DNA of 50,608 nucleotides, taken from assembly GCA_003218305.1 (NCBI GenBank), contig QHMY01000084.1, positions 1 to 50,608 of the forward strand. The letters run 5' to 3'. This document shows, one piece after another, positions 42,770 to 50,608 of this stretch. The translations under genes were made by a program, and so were the position numbers. This stretch comes from Verrucomicrobiota bacterium (GTDB taxonomy: Bacteria > Verrucomicrobiota > Verrucomicrobiia > Chthoniobacterales > UBA10450). Numbering within the stretch: position 1 is the stretch's first letter; each line of letters begins with the position of its first letter. Under the pieces are notes generated by a model. The model was given only the letters and a program-made list of their open reading frames with translations, searched no databases and was not told the origin of the DNA.

Positions 42770-43544
42770 AGATGACAATATCTCCGGTTTGCACCTGAAC
42801 CCCCCGGGCCAGGCTGCTTGTGATGATATCGCCGATGGAAGTCGCGGGTTCAACCGATGAAATCCGGATTTTTCCTATGAAGGAGCCGCCGCGTAGGACC
42901 AGCATCTCGCTGTTCGGCTCGATCCCCTGGCGTGCCCCGAGATTCAGAACGACGAAGTTATAGGCGCGGTTAACGGCGAGGACCCGCCCGCGAATTCCAG
43001 GGTCTTTGGCTGGGATCGGTTTTTTCTTTTCTGTCTCCAACTGGTCGGGTCGATCCTGGGACGCTCGGACCTTGTCGGATAGCAAAGCCTTCTCGCGTTC
43101 AGCGGTAGCCAGCTGCTTTTTTACAGCTTCCAGCTGTGCTTGCAGATCAGCGGTTGAGGCATTAGGAGGATTGGCGGCCGCGGCCCGAATTTCTTCGGGT
43201 TCCGCGACACGCTTCCGAAGTTGGGTGATCTCGTTTTCGTTTTCGCGGATTTGGTTTTGAAGGTCCGCTTTCTCTTCTTGCGCCTTGGTCAGCTCGGCTT
43301 CGATCGCGGCAATTTTCGTTTGCGCCGTACTAAATTGAGCGTTCGTTGCGGCGCCAGCAGCCTCGCGCTCCTTTAACTCCTTTTCTTGTCTGCTCCTGAG
43401 CCGATCTCCCGCATCTCGCGCCGATTCGACTTTCATCATCTGAGCGCGCAGTCCGCGCGTTTTTCTGTTGTTTAGGAGGCCCAGTCCCGCAGACAGCGTA
43501 AGCAGTAAGACGGAAACACCGACTAGTGTCCTGGGAATGTTCAC
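42750..43544 (-). CDS. Membrane-anchored coiled-coil protein with MreC-like C-terminal strands
   Basis: 264 residues from the GTG at 43544 (VNIPRTLVGVSVLLLTLSAG). One N-terminal transmembrane helix is followed by a long coiled coil (about residues 25-175), rich in Glu/Lys/Ala, with ELTKAQEEKADLQNQIREN and LQAQLEAVKKQLATAERE. The C-terminal beta-rich region has IRGRVLAVNRAYNFVVLNLG and ARQGIEPNSEMLVLRGG, resembling the barrel of MreC-like or similar periplasmic proteins; this is a resemblance only. Overlaps the lipoprotein gene downstream, suggesting a membrane pair. Confidence 0.65.
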   Translation of the reverse strand: MNIPRTLVGVSVLLLTLSAGLGLLNNRKTRGLRAQMMKVESARDAGDRLRSRQEKELKEREAAGAATNAQFSTAQTKIAAIEAELTKAQEEKADLQNQIRENENEITQLRKRVAEPEEIRAAAANPPNASTADLQAQLEAVKKQLATAEREKALLSDKVRASQDRPDQLETEKKKPIPAKDPGIRGRVLAVNRAYNFVVLNLGARQGIEPNSEMLVLRGGSFIGKIRISSVEPATSIGDIITSSLARGVQVQTGDIVIYAGTNS

Positions 43545-43660
43545 GAATGGGGGGCAAAGGATCAAACCTCTGGTAACGTCCTTTCTATTCAATCGGAGCC
43601 GGCAGTGCAATACGATTCACGTTCCAGCTTCCTTTTCGCCTTGGGTCGGGTTCTTTCGCG

Positions 43661-43689
43661 TTGCGTCGATCCGCCTTCCGCCCTATAGA
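43661..43689 (+). promoter_or_regulatory. Promoter of the small basic protein gene (leaderless)
   Basis: TTGCGT (43661-43666), a 17-bp spacer and TATAGA (43684-43689) lie 7 bp before the ATG at 43697. Predicted transcription start is at or beside the start codon, so no Shine-Dalgarno can be present in the message. Confidence 0.55.
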
Positions 43690-43696
43690 ACGATTA

Positions 43697-43849
43697 ATGG
43701 GCCAGCAACATCGGGTTAAAGTAAAACGGCGACGGCGCCTCGCTTATTTGGATCGCAAGAAAGCGGCGGCGAAGGTCGCACCGGTTAGGCGGGAAGCACC
43801 GAAGCCTAAAGCCAAACCAAAAAAGCAGGCTGCTTCCACGGAAGCGTAG
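43697..43849 (+). CDS. Tiny basic protein of unknown function
   Basis: 50 residues, MGQQHRVKVKRRRRLAYLDR followed by a Lys/Ala/Pro-rich tail ending QAASTEA. Very basic, no signal, probably nucleic-acid or ribosome binding. It resembles small MGQQHxxKxKRRRR-type proteins that I associate with Verrucomicrobiota, an impression from memory. A well-placed TTGCGT-17-TATAGA promoter ends 7 bp before the ATG, which supports the start and expression. Confidence 0.65.
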   Translation: MGQQHRVKVKRRRRLAYLDRKKAAAKVAPVRREAPKPKAKPKKQAASTEA

Positions 43850-43907
43850 AGATTCTTCCGTCGGCCCCGGAAGCTGGCCGACGCGGGGAAATTGCATCCC
43901 TGGCAAA

Positions 43908-44312
43908 GTGCGCGCGGAATATCTCGTCGTCGATGGTCACAGCGTGATCTTTGCCTGGCCGGAACTGCGTCGCCTGCACGCCCGTCGCACCTCGCTGGCG
44001 CGGGACGCCCTTGTAAAGAAGTTGCGAGACTACCAGGATTGGACAGGCGTCCGGGTCGCGGTGGTTTTCGACGGCAAGGGACCGGTGGTTAGCGTGAATT
44101 CAGACCCGGGTGAGATTCAGATCTTTTACTCGCGCGAGGGTCAGACAGCAGATTCCATCATCGAGCGGCTGGCGAGCAAATACGCCTCGCGCTTTAAGCT
44201 GCTGGTGGCCACGGGCGATGTGATGGAGCAGGAAACTGCAAGCGCGTGCGGAGCGGAATGTATCTCTCCCGAAGCGTTGCGCTGGCTTCTGGAGGAAGCG
44301 TCGTCCCCTTAA
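43908..44312 (+). CDS. YacP-like NYN-domain nuclease
   Basis: 134 residues from the GTG at 43908 (MRAEYLVVDGHSVIFAWPEL). The NYN/PIN-like fold of the YacP (Rae1) family has acidic residues in YLVVDGHSVIF and VAVVFDGKGP, the signature ETASACGAECISPEALRWLL at the C-terminus and FYSREGQTADSIIERLAS between. YacP-type proteins are ribosome-associated mRNA endonucleases. It follows the tiny basic protein on the same strand, which may also bind ribosomes. Convergent with the receiver gene. Confidence 0.85.
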   Translation: MRAEYLVVDGHSVIFAWPELRRLHARRTSLARDALVKKLRDYQDWTGVRVAVVFDGKGPVVSVNSDPGEIQIFYSREGQTADSIIERLASKYASRFKLLVATGDVMEQETASACGAECISPEALRWLLEEASSP

Positions 44313-44330
44313 CTCGACGAAACGTTGCCG

Positions 44331-44777
44331 TCAGGCGGCCCCGGCCAGGACGGGCCGCCGCCGCATCGAGGCCTCTCGGCGGGCGCGTTGCTGGCAGGTG
44401 GCGAGAACGCGCGACAAGACGCAGTAGAGCTGCTCAATCGGCAGACTCTTGCTGACGTAGCCATTGGCGCCGGCGCGCAGAGCAGCGTGCATCCGCTCTT
44501 CGTCATAACCAACGCCGGTAAAGACGATGATGGGCAAGCTCGCGTTTATCTCCCGGATAAAAGTGATCAGAGAGATTCCGTCCACCTTGGGCATGTTGAG
44601 ATCGACGACGACAACATCGCAATCATGGTGCTCGAGCCAGGCTGCGGTCTGAAACCCCTCGGTGAGATAGGCGCAGGTGTGGCCTTTCTGCTTGAGATAG
44701 GTCAGGAGAAATTTCGTGATGGCAGGGTCGTCATCGATGAGAAGGAATTCGGTGGAGTCCCGAGGCAATATTTTCAT
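44331..44777 (-). CDS. Single-domain response regulator receiver
   Basis: 148 residues, a CheY-like receiver domain only: STEFLLIDDDPAITKFLLTY with the acidic pair, phospho-acceptor Asp in CDVVVVDLNMPKVDGISLIT (about residue 58), IIVFTGVGYDE with the Thr, and the conserved Lys in NGYVSKSLPIEQ. A basic tail (RREASMRRRPVLAGAA) replaces an output domain. Possible partners are the two sensor kinases about 1.2-5.7 kb away on the same strand. TATAAC ends 7 bp before its ATG. Confidence 0.9.
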   Translation of the reverse strand: MKILPRDSTEFLLIDDDPAITKFLLTYLKQKGHTCAYLTEGFQTAAWLEHHDCDVVVVDLNMPKVDGISLITFIREINASLPIIVFTGVGYDEERMHAALRAGANGYVSKSLPIEQLYCVLSRVLATCQQRARREASMRRRPVLAGAA

Positions 44778-44784
44778 GGGTAGA

Positions 44785-44826
44785 GTTATAATTACTATAA
44801 TCTCTATAGCACTAACCTTGCCAAGT
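44785..44826 (-). promoter_or_regulatory. AT-rich promoter-like region of the receiver gene
   Basis: TATAAC (44785-44790) sits 7 bp before the ATG at 44777 in a locally AT-rich stretch that also contains TATAGT and TATAGA; TTGGCA lies further upstream. The -35 partner is unclear. Confidence 0.35.
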
Positions 44827-44916
44827 GCATTCCTCCCTCACCGAGGGAATTTTAGAACGCTAGTCCCGGCGTCGTTCGACGCCGGAACGAAACGGCCCCA
44901 GCCAACAGAACCTCGA

Positions 44917-45870
44917 TTAGGCCTTCAGGCTTGCCCGCACTGCATCGAGCTGTCCGGCCGAACCAAGCTTTCCGTTTTTGTGCGCGATGAACTTCGAGTA
45001 TTCCTCCACGAAAATCTTGCCGGGTGGACGAAAATCAAACTCGGCCGGGTGATCGCGGAAATATTCCCGGTGAACCCGGGTCCAGACCAGGCGGCCGTCG
45101 GTGTCGATATTTACCTTGGTCACACCAAGTTTGGCGGCGGGAAGATATTCCTCCTCGTTCACGCCGCGGGCCGAGGGGTCGAGCTTGCCGCCCGCCGCGT
45201 TAATGCGCTGCACCTCGGAGACCGGCACACTGGAGCTTCCATGCATCACGATGGGCAGGCCCGGAATCAGCTTCTTGATGTCTTCAATAACGTCGAAGTG
45301 AAGACTTTGCTGGCCTTTGAATTTGTACGCGCCGTGGCTGGTACCAATCGCGGCGGCGAGTGAATCGCACCCGGTCCGCTTGACGAATTCGACGGCCTCC
45401 TTGGGATTGGTGAGTGAGGCGTGGCCCTCGTCCACCTTAATGTCCTCTTCCACACCGCCCAGCTGCCCCAGCTCGGCTTCGACGCTGATGCCTTTTTCGT
45501 GCGCGCGATCGACCACCCGCTTCGTGATGGCAATGTTCTCCTCGAATGATTCGTGGCTCGCGTCGATCATAACCGAGCTGTAAAATCCGGAAGCGATGCA
45601 GTCGTAACAGGTTTCCTCATCTCCATGATCGAGATGCACGGCGAAAATTACATCGGGGAACATTTCCTTGGCTGTGCGAATCATTGCCTCGAGCATTCTC
45701 TTATCGGCATATTTTCGCGCGCCTTTTGAAAGTTGAATAATAAACGGCGCCTGGCTTTGCTCGCAGCCGCGAAACAACCCGAGGAGCTGTTCCATGTTGT
45801 TGATGTTGTAGGCACCAACGGCAAACTTTCCGTAGGCGACTTTGTAAAGTTGAGCGGTGGTTACGATCAT
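44917..45870 (-). CDS. Class II fructose-bisphosphate aldolase
   Basis: Zinc-dependent aldolase cleaving fructose-1,6-bisphosphate in glycolysis/gluconeogenesis, 317 residues. Metal and active-site segments are KFAVGAYNINNMEQLLGLF, FAVHLDHGDEETCYDCIASG, FYSSVMIDASHESFEENIAI, EAELGQLGG, AAIGTSHGAYKF, IVMHGSSSVP and VTKVNIDTDGRLVWTRV. Length is in the short class II range; tagatose-bisphosphate aldolase is a closely similar alternative. An inverted heptamer array lies upstream. Confidence 0.93.
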   Translation of the reverse strand: MIVTTAQLYKVAYGKFAVGAYNINNMEQLLGLFRGCEQSQAPFIIQLSKGARKYADKRMLEAMIRTAKEMFPDVIFAVHLDHGDEETCYDCIASGFYSSVMIDASHESFEENIAITKRVVDRAHEKGISVEAELGQLGGVEEDIKVDEGHASLTNPKEAVEFVKRTGCDSLAAAIGTSHGAYKFKGQQSLHFDVIEDIKKLIPGLPIVMHGSSSVPVSEVQRINAAGGKLDPSARGVNEEEYLPAAKLGVTKVNIDTDGRLVWTRVHREYFRDHPAEFDFRPPGKIFVEEYSKFIAHKNGKLGSAGQLDAVRASLKA

Positions 45871-45888
45871 AAGGCTATTTCAGAAGTT

Positions 45889-45982
45889 GAAGATTGACGA
45901 TTTCAGATTGGCTTGGCGGACGGGCCGCGTCGGAAGGACTGCACCTTAAATCTGAAATCTGAAATCTGCAGTCTGAAATTCT
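45889..45982. repeat. Inverted heptamer-period array upstream of fructose-bisphosphate aldolase
   Basis: The left arm is TTGAAGA, TTGACGA, TTTCAGA, TTGG in 7-bp register. The right arm is AAATCTG (45948), AAATCTG (45955), AAATCTG (45962), CAGTCTG (45969), AAATTCT (45976), with complementary sense and a core of about 35 bp. The right end runs into the 3' end of the sensor-kinase gene. Confidence 0.75.
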
Positions 45983-47981
45983 AATGTCCGTTCGGATTGG
46001 CGGGGAGCATGATGCTCACTGAGGTGCCGCTGGGATTCGAATCGATATCGACCCGTCCATTATGATCGAAAATCGTCCGTTTCACGATGGGAAGTCCCAA
46101 CCCCATGCCGCGGGCTTTAGTCGTGCAAAAAGGCGAAAATATTTTTTCCTTCAGATCGGCTGAGATTCCCTTGCCGTTGTCCTTCACGGTCACGATCACT
46201 CCGCTAGCGTGCTTGCCTTCGCGGATTTGCTTGGCGGCCAGGGTGATGTGCGGTTTGGTCCTGCCCGAGGTGGCTTCCGCGGCATTGGCAACGAGGTGGG
46301 CGAACGCCTCCGTCAGCGCGATCTCGTCACCCAACACCTTGGGGAGGTCGTTCGGCAGCGTTGTATCGATGGATACGACGCCGTTTTTCTTCATGCGCGT
46401 GCGGGCCAGCTCGATCGCTTTTTTGACCGATGACCGGACGTCGATCGGTTTCATCACCAGTTCGGACGGATGGGCGAAATTGTTGATTTGCGTGATGATT
46501 TTGTCCAGCCGGTCGATCTCCTGCACCACGATTTCGTTAAAGTCCTTCCGGAAATCTGCGTCATCGAAGCGTTCAGGCAGGAGCTGGGCAAAGGTCTTAA
46601 TTGCCACCAGCGGATTTCGAATTTCGTGTGACATGCTTGCGGCGAGGTCGGTCCAGAAGGCGGCGCGATCCACCAGATCCTGTTTCTGGCGCAGGCTGTC
46701 TTCGGCGGTCAGGTCGTGGACAACTGCAACAGCTCCGAGGGGCGTTTTCTTGTCCACCAGGCGCCGGGTTTCCACGACGAGCGATCGCCGGGTGTTTGGA
46801 TCGATCCAGTGTTGCGCCGGAAGGTTTTCCTGTGACTCGAGGGTCTCGCGCAAAAAGGTCGCTAGGCGGCTGCCGGCTGCCTCGATCGGTTGATTCAAAG
46901 CATCGGCGGCGGTGATGCCGAGAATCCGTTCGGCGGTGGGATTAAACCAGCGAACCATCGCCTCTTCGTCGGTCGCTACGATTCCTGGCGGGATCGACGT
47001 GAGCAAAGTCTCCGCCAGAGTTTTCTGGACGGTCACTTCTTCATAAAGCAACGCGTTTTCCAGGATGGTCGAGACGTTTTCCGCCAGGAGCATGAGCCCC
47101 TCCAGGTCGCTGTAGTCGAAGCGCTGTCCGGTGATCCGATGGCCAAAGAAAAGCCAGCCGATGATATTCCCGCGCGTATGCAGTGGCACGATGACTTCGG
47201 CCCCGAAGGTATCGAGCGCCCGCCGCATCAGAGTGCGATGCTTCTGATCGAGCGTCTGGGTCAGGGTGCTTCGGGAAATGAGGTGCGCGTGCAATTCGAA
47301 CCAGCGGACCAACGGATCACGCTCGCTGTATTCGATCTCAGAAGTCTCGGGAAGACAGCGCAGGCCGGCCCGGAGCCGGTAACGGTCGCCTTGCCGGATC
47401 TTGGAAAAAATACCCACCCGGCCGATCCCGCTGGCATCGGCCACGCCCTCGACGACACTCGCGAGCAAGGCCTCGACGTTGTCGAAGCGGCGAAAAACTC
47501 TGGGGAAACGGAGCAGCGGGATCGACGACTCACGTCGGTCCGCCAGCGCGTGAACTTGCGGCGGCTCCAGCAGAGCGGGCGACATGGATTGCTCGCGCAA
47601 CTCACGATTTTCTTGCAAGACCCGCAGATATTCGAATCCGCGCGAAACCAGAGCCTGCAAGCTGCGGCGATCCACTTGCAGATCCTCGGCTGCGTAAATA
47701 TCGGACTGTTCGGCCTCGCGCAACGGCTCGGAACGCGGCGTCCCAAGAGCTATGATCAATATCTCTGGCCAGCCGTTCTGAATTTGTTCGAGAAGTTCGC
47801 GGGCCTCTTTCGCGCGCAAATCCAAAAGGAGAATCGCGGGGCCACTTTGCTGCAGCACCGCGTCCAAGCGATTCGCCACGCTGACGTGGCGGATTTGCGC
47901 TAGCGCGCTGAGAAAAGCCTTGATCCGGCGGACAAGGTCCGCGTCCTGCGAATAGAGGAGGCAGGAAAGTGTGTGGCTCAC
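45981..47981 (-). CDS. Soluble sensor histidine kinase with degenerate receiver, GAF and PAS domains
   Basis: 666 residues, no transmembrane segment. Residues 1-130 resemble a receiver (AILLLDLRAKE) but lack the N-terminal acidic pair and the conserved Lys-Pro, so it is degenerate. GAF follows at about 165-320 (IVPLHTRGNIIGWLFFGH), then PAS at about 330-440 (VRWFNPTAERILGITAADAL). The HisKA H-box is MSHEIRNPLVAIKTFAQLLP, and HATPase_c has VANAAEATSG, DNGKGISADL and GMGLGLPIVKR. Its start overlaps the upstream kinase stop (ATGA), and the kinase core is a paralogue of that gene. Confidence 0.92.
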   Translation of the reverse strand: MSHTLSCLLYSQDADLVRRIKAFLSALAQIRHVSVANRLDAVLQQSGPAILLLDLRAKEARELLEQIQNGWPEILIIALGTPRSEPLREAEQSDIYAAEDLQVDRRSLQALVSRGFEYLRVLQENRELREQSMSPALLEPPQVHALADRRESSIPLLRFPRVFRRFDNVEALLASVVEGVADASGIGRVGIFSKIRQGDRYRLRAGLRCLPETSEIEYSERDPLVRWFELHAHLISRSTLTQTLDQKHRTLMRRALDTFGAEVIVPLHTRGNIIGWLFFGHRITGQRFDYSDLEGLMLLAENVSTILENALLYEEVTVQKTLAETLLTSIPPGIVATDEEAMVRWFNPTAERILGITAADALNQPIEAAGSRLATFLRETLESQENLPAQHWIDPNTRRSLVVETRRLVDKKTPLGAVAVVHDLTAEDSLRQKQDLVDRAAFWTDLAASMSHEIRNPLVAIKTFAQLLPERFDDADFRKDFNEIVVQEIDRLDKIITQINNFAHPSELVMKPIDVRSSVKKAIELARTRMKKNGVVSIDTTLPNDLPKVLGDEIALTEAFAHLVANAAEATSGRTKPHITLAAKQIREGKHASGVIVTVKDNGKGISADLKEKIFSPFCTTKARGMGLGLPIVKRTIFDHNGRVDIDSNPSGTSVSIMLPANPNGH

Positions 47982-50503
47982 GCGGCAGCGATCTCCTGTT
48001 TAAAACGAACTAACGGCAGCAGAATGTGAAACGACGTGCCCTTCGAGATTTCGCTCTCCACTTCGATTTGTCCGGAGTGTTCCTGAATGATTCCATGCAC
48101 GACGGAGAGGCCGAGGCCTGTGCCATAATCCTTGGTCGTGAAAAAGGGGTCGAAGACATGGGGGATATCTTCGGTGCGAATGCCCTCGCCGTTATCGCGA
48201 ATCGTAATACGCAAAATTTCATTCAAGTCGCCATTCGTACCAGTTACGGTCGCGACCCATTCTTCGGCCTGACGGATCTCCGTCGAAACCACCATCTCGC
48301 CGCCGCGCTTCATTGCGTCCATGGCGTTGAGGAAAAAGTTAAGGAAGACCTGTTCGAGCTGGTCGGCATCCGCGCGAATTGTATCAACATCCGCCTGCCA
48401 GGAACGAGTTAATTTGATTTCTTTTTGATAGAGACGATGCCCGACGAGCTGGAGCGATTTTTCGAGGACGGTGTGGACGTGCAGCGGCTTCAGGAGAGGC
48501 TTGGCCGGCCGGGCGAAGCGCAGGAGCTGGTTCACCAGGGAATCGATTCGATCGATTTCGTGCCCAATCAGGTTGGAGAAAGTTTCGCGGAAATCGGAGT
48601 CCTGATAACGCTCCGGCAGCAGCTGGGCGAACGTCTTGATCGAAACGAGCGGATTCTTGATCTCGTGCGCCATTCCGGCCGAGAGCGTCCCGAGGCTCGC
48701 AAGCCGGTCACTACGCCTAATCTGGAGCTCGAGGCGTTTCAACGCCGTGATATCGGTCAGAACCACGAGGACGCCGAGCATCTCTCCCTGTTGCCCATGA
48801 AAGATTGAGCTGCTCGCGCGAAGCACCACGCCGCCTTCGGCCGATTCCAAAATAAGCTCGCGGTTTTCCGGCCGCTCCTGGGATTGAAGCGTTTCCTGCA
48901 CCAGCTCGCGGATCGATTCGGGTAAATCCTCGATCGAATGATCGAGCAAATTCTTGGATTTCGAACCGGTGATTTGCTCCGCCTCGCCATTGAAGACAGT
49001 GATGCGGCCGTCCGCGTCCGCCGCGATCACGCCAGTAGTTAGATTTTGCAGAAGAATCTCGTTATAAATCTTGGCGTTTTGGACCTCGGTGAAGAGCTGG
49101 GCGTTGTCGATGGCGATGGCGAGTTGTCCGCAGAGGACCCGGAGCGCATTCTGTTCGACACTGCCATAAATCCGTCCTGAAAGGCGGGGTCCCAGCAGCA
49201 TCACTCCGGCGAGATGTTCCCGGGCAAAAATACCTATCGCCACCGCCACTTCGAGCGACCCCATTTGGTGTTCGACGGCCTCCAGTTCCGGCGTCTGCCT
49301 CATCCGGTGTAGCTCATCGAGGACGAGGGTTTCCTGATGAGTTTCTAGATAACGGATAATTGCGTCGTCTCTGCTTAGCACCAACTCAACAGGAGCATGT
49401 TCGGCCGTGGGGAGTGGGTAATGTTGAGCAAAGGCGTTGTGGTGCGGCAGCAGGATAAATACGCTGTCCGTCGCGACCGCGCCGGCGATAGTCTTCGCGA
49501 AACGCTCGAGCAGGTCCTGCAAAGTGGTGACCGATTTCAGGATGGCTGCGGCTTCGTTCATGGTCGATCGAAAGTCGAGTCGCCGCGTGCCAAGGAAGAG
49601 TTTGTCGGCCAGACTCTGCGAAACGCCACGGGCCGGAGCCATGGCGAAGGCCACCGCTACGGCGGCCACGACATGGGCGAGCGATTTTGCCTCGTTCGGT
49701 AATTGCGGGTCGAAAACAACGAAAACCAGCCACCAAACCAAACCGTAGAGCGCCAGGAGATAGCAGGTGAGAAGGGAGAAGGAGATTCCACGCCGAAAAA
49801 ACAAACCGACCTCCATGATCTTTCGTGTCGCGATGCCATAGGCCACGACCAAGCTGAAAAAGATTACCCGAAAGGGGGCGAACCATAGCAACCGGTTTGC
49901 TTCAATGAAGGGTTCCAGAGCGAAGGCTAGGAGCAGCGCGAAAATCAAGGCGGTAAGCCCGCCAATTAGAATGAAGGATAGTTCCGCGTGCTCTCCACCC
50001 GATGTGCTTCGTAGGTCACGCCAAGTCGAAATAACAAGCGCAATGATCGCGACGACAAAAAAGGCCGCGTAGAGGAAAATTCCCGGTCCGTAAACTGGTA
50101 TTGGCGAAGCCACGCCGGCAGGATTCGGAAATCTGGCCTCTTCTAAAAAGAAGCGGGTCTGGCAAAGGATCACTATCCCGATGGTCCCGCTCAGCCACAG
50201 GCGGGAACCTCGGAGAATTGCGCCCCAACTCTGACCTCCATGCAAGAGGGCAAGGCGCAACAGATTAAACATCGCCAGACATACCGCCCCGGCGACTGAA
50301 GCCTGCCGGATGGAAAACTCCGCCATCGCCGCGCTTCTTGCCGTGGAAGCGAAATGAAGCGAAGCAAGCCATGCAACGATAACTAACGAAAGTAGCAAAA
50401 AAGCCTGGTTGAGCCGTCGCTTGGGGTTGGCTTGGAAGACAGCCAGCCCAAGGATCAACTGAAGCGCTATCGCTCCAATGGTTGGAACCGTGGCGACACT
50501 CAT
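47978..50503 (-). CDS. Membrane sensor histidine kinase (7TM, GAF, PAS)
   Basis: 841 residues. Seven to nine hydrophobic segments are visible (residues 5-300), as in HisKA_7TM/PrsK-like kinases. GAF lies at about 330-480 (VAVAIGIFAREHLAGVMLLG), PAS at about 490-600 (VIAADADGRITVFNGEAEQI). The H-box is MAHEIKNPLVSIKTFAQLLP, followed by HATPase_c with FFLNAMDAMKRGG, DNGEGIRTED and GTGLGLSVVHGI. It starts directly after the ketosynthase-like stop (TAAATG) and ends overlapping the second kinase by four bases. PrsK-like architecture suggests exopolysaccharide/PEP-CTERM-type control, unproven here. Confidence 0.92.
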   Translation of the reverse strand: MSVATVPTIGAIALQLILGLAVFQANPKRRLNQAFLLLSLVIVAWLASLHFASTARSAAMAEFSIRQASVAGAVCLAMFNLLRLALLHGGQSWGAILRGSRLWLSGTIGIVILCQTRFFLEEARFPNPAGVASPIPVYGPGIFLYAAFFVVAIIALVISTWRDLRSTSGGEHAELSFILIGGLTALIFALLLAFALEPFIEANRLLWFAPFRVIFFSLVVAYGIATRKIMEVGLFFRRGISFSLLTCYLLALYGLVWWLVFVVFDPQLPNEAKSLAHVVAAVAVAFAMAPARGVSQSLADKLFLGTRRLDFRSTMNEAAAILKSVTTLQDLLERFAKTIAGAVATDSVFILLPHHNAFAQHYPLPTAEHAPVELVLSRDDAIIRYLETHQETLVLDELHRMRQTPELEAVEHQMGSLEVAVAIGIFAREHLAGVMLLGPRLSGRIYGSVEQNALRVLCGQLAIAIDNAQLFTEVQNAKIYNEILLQNLTTGVIAADADGRITVFNGEAEQITGSKSKNLLDHSIEDLPESIRELVQETLQSQERPENRELILESAEGGVVLRASSSIFHGQQGEMLGVLVVLTDITALKRLELQIRRSDRLASLGTLSAGMAHEIKNPLVSIKTFAQLLPERYQDSDFRETFSNLIGHEIDRIDSLVNQLLRFARPAKPLLKPLHVHTVLEKSLQLVGHRLYQKEIKLTRSWQADVDTIRADADQLEQVFLNFFLNAMDAMKRGGEMVVSTEIRQAEEWVATVTGTNGDLNEILRITIRDNGEGIRTEDIPHVFDPFFTTKDYGTGLGLSVVHGIIQEHSGQIEVESEISKGTSFHILLPLVRFKQEIAAA

Positions 50504-50608
50504 TTACGCAGCCAGGCGGCTTAGAACCATCGTGCTCGCACTGCCTCCCAATCCCCGAACATTGACCAGAGCGGAATTCAATTTCGCCTTGCGGGCCCGG
50601 TTCGGGAC
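50504..50608 (-). CDS. Ketosynthase-like C-terminal fragment
   Basis: Only the last 34 or so residues are in the window, ending ARKAKLNSALVNVRGLGGSA followed by STMVLSRLAA. The N-S and GLGG-S segment resembles the C-terminal motif of beta-ketoacyl-ACP synthases (SNSFGFGGxN). The stop codon is immediately followed by the ATG of the sensor kinase. Identification rests on one short motif. Confidence 0.45.
   Translation of the reverse strand, partial: VPNRARKAKLNSALVNVRGLGGSASTMVLSRLAA

Overview
The window is GC-rich, densely packed bacterial chromosome. There is no rRNA, tRNA, phage gene, transposase or CRISPR array that I can recognise. Content and style point to Verrucomicrobiota, probably a soil Spartobacteria/Chthoniobacterales-type lineage. 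The reasons are an archaeal/eukaryote-type prolyl-tRNA synthetase, a tiny MGQQHRVKVKRRRR-type basic protein, short-period (6-7 bp) tandem arrays between genes, and many long GC-rich inverted repeats at gene ends. This assignment is inference, not proof.

Layout. 1-5.6 kb: a truncated class V aminotransferase, a DUF421 membrane protein, a histone-H1-like small protein with an isochorismatase-family hydrolase, a membrane TPR protein, rplM-rpsI with a structured leader, and secreted CAP and Spy-like proteins. 5.7-8.4 kb: proS, a glutaredoxin and an unknown membrane protein. 8.6-18.3 kb, nearly all on the minus strand: core information-processing and division genes (ftsK, a RodZ-like gene, rimO, rsmI, rplU, rpmA, adk, a zinc-ribbon protein, fmt, pyrH, frr). 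In this block fmt carries a 23-nt-type deletion at its catalytic centre. 18.5-22 kb: a lipoprotein, a POT peptide transporter and a DUF885 peptidase-like protein. 22-25.4 kb: a compact divergent cluster of four amide-bond enzymes without signal peptides (amidoligase-like, M15 peptidase, class A beta-lactamase-like hydrolase, C26 gamma-glutamyl-hydrolase-like). This is the best candidate for an undescribed pathway. 25.4-27.6 kb: queD, queE and a secreted papain-fold candidate. 27.7-32.6 kb: a biosynthetic run dapF-dapA-dapB-folK-panB, interrupted by a 745-bp near-perfect tandem duplication that gives two folK copies and an in-frame panB/dapB chimera.

32.7-39 kb: an OmpA-domain protein and a type II secretion/type IV pilus module (two GspE/PilB ATPases, GspF, GspG) behind a TTGACA-17-TAACCT promoter. 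39.1-42.5 kb: glmS and glgC, divergent. 42.5-44.3 kb: a lipoprotein, a coiled-coil membrane protein, the tiny basic protein and a YacP-like NYN nuclease. 44.3-50.6 kb: an orphan receiver protein, class II fructose-bisphosphate aldolase, two overlapping paralogous sensor histidine kinases and the tail of a ketosynthase-like gene.

Two kinds of non-coding structure stand out. The first is inverted-repeat elements of several families, mostly at convergent gene ends and sometimes supplying stop codons or C-terminal tails. The second is degenerate 6- or 7-bp repeat arrays, often arranged as inverted arms around a core. Several genes have a -10-like hexamer only 6-8 nt upstream of the start codon, which suggests leaderless transcripts. 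No gene-free stretch exceeds about 300 bases; the longest (5099-5285, 8404-8614, 10017-10244, 26607-26851) are filled mainly by these repeat elements.
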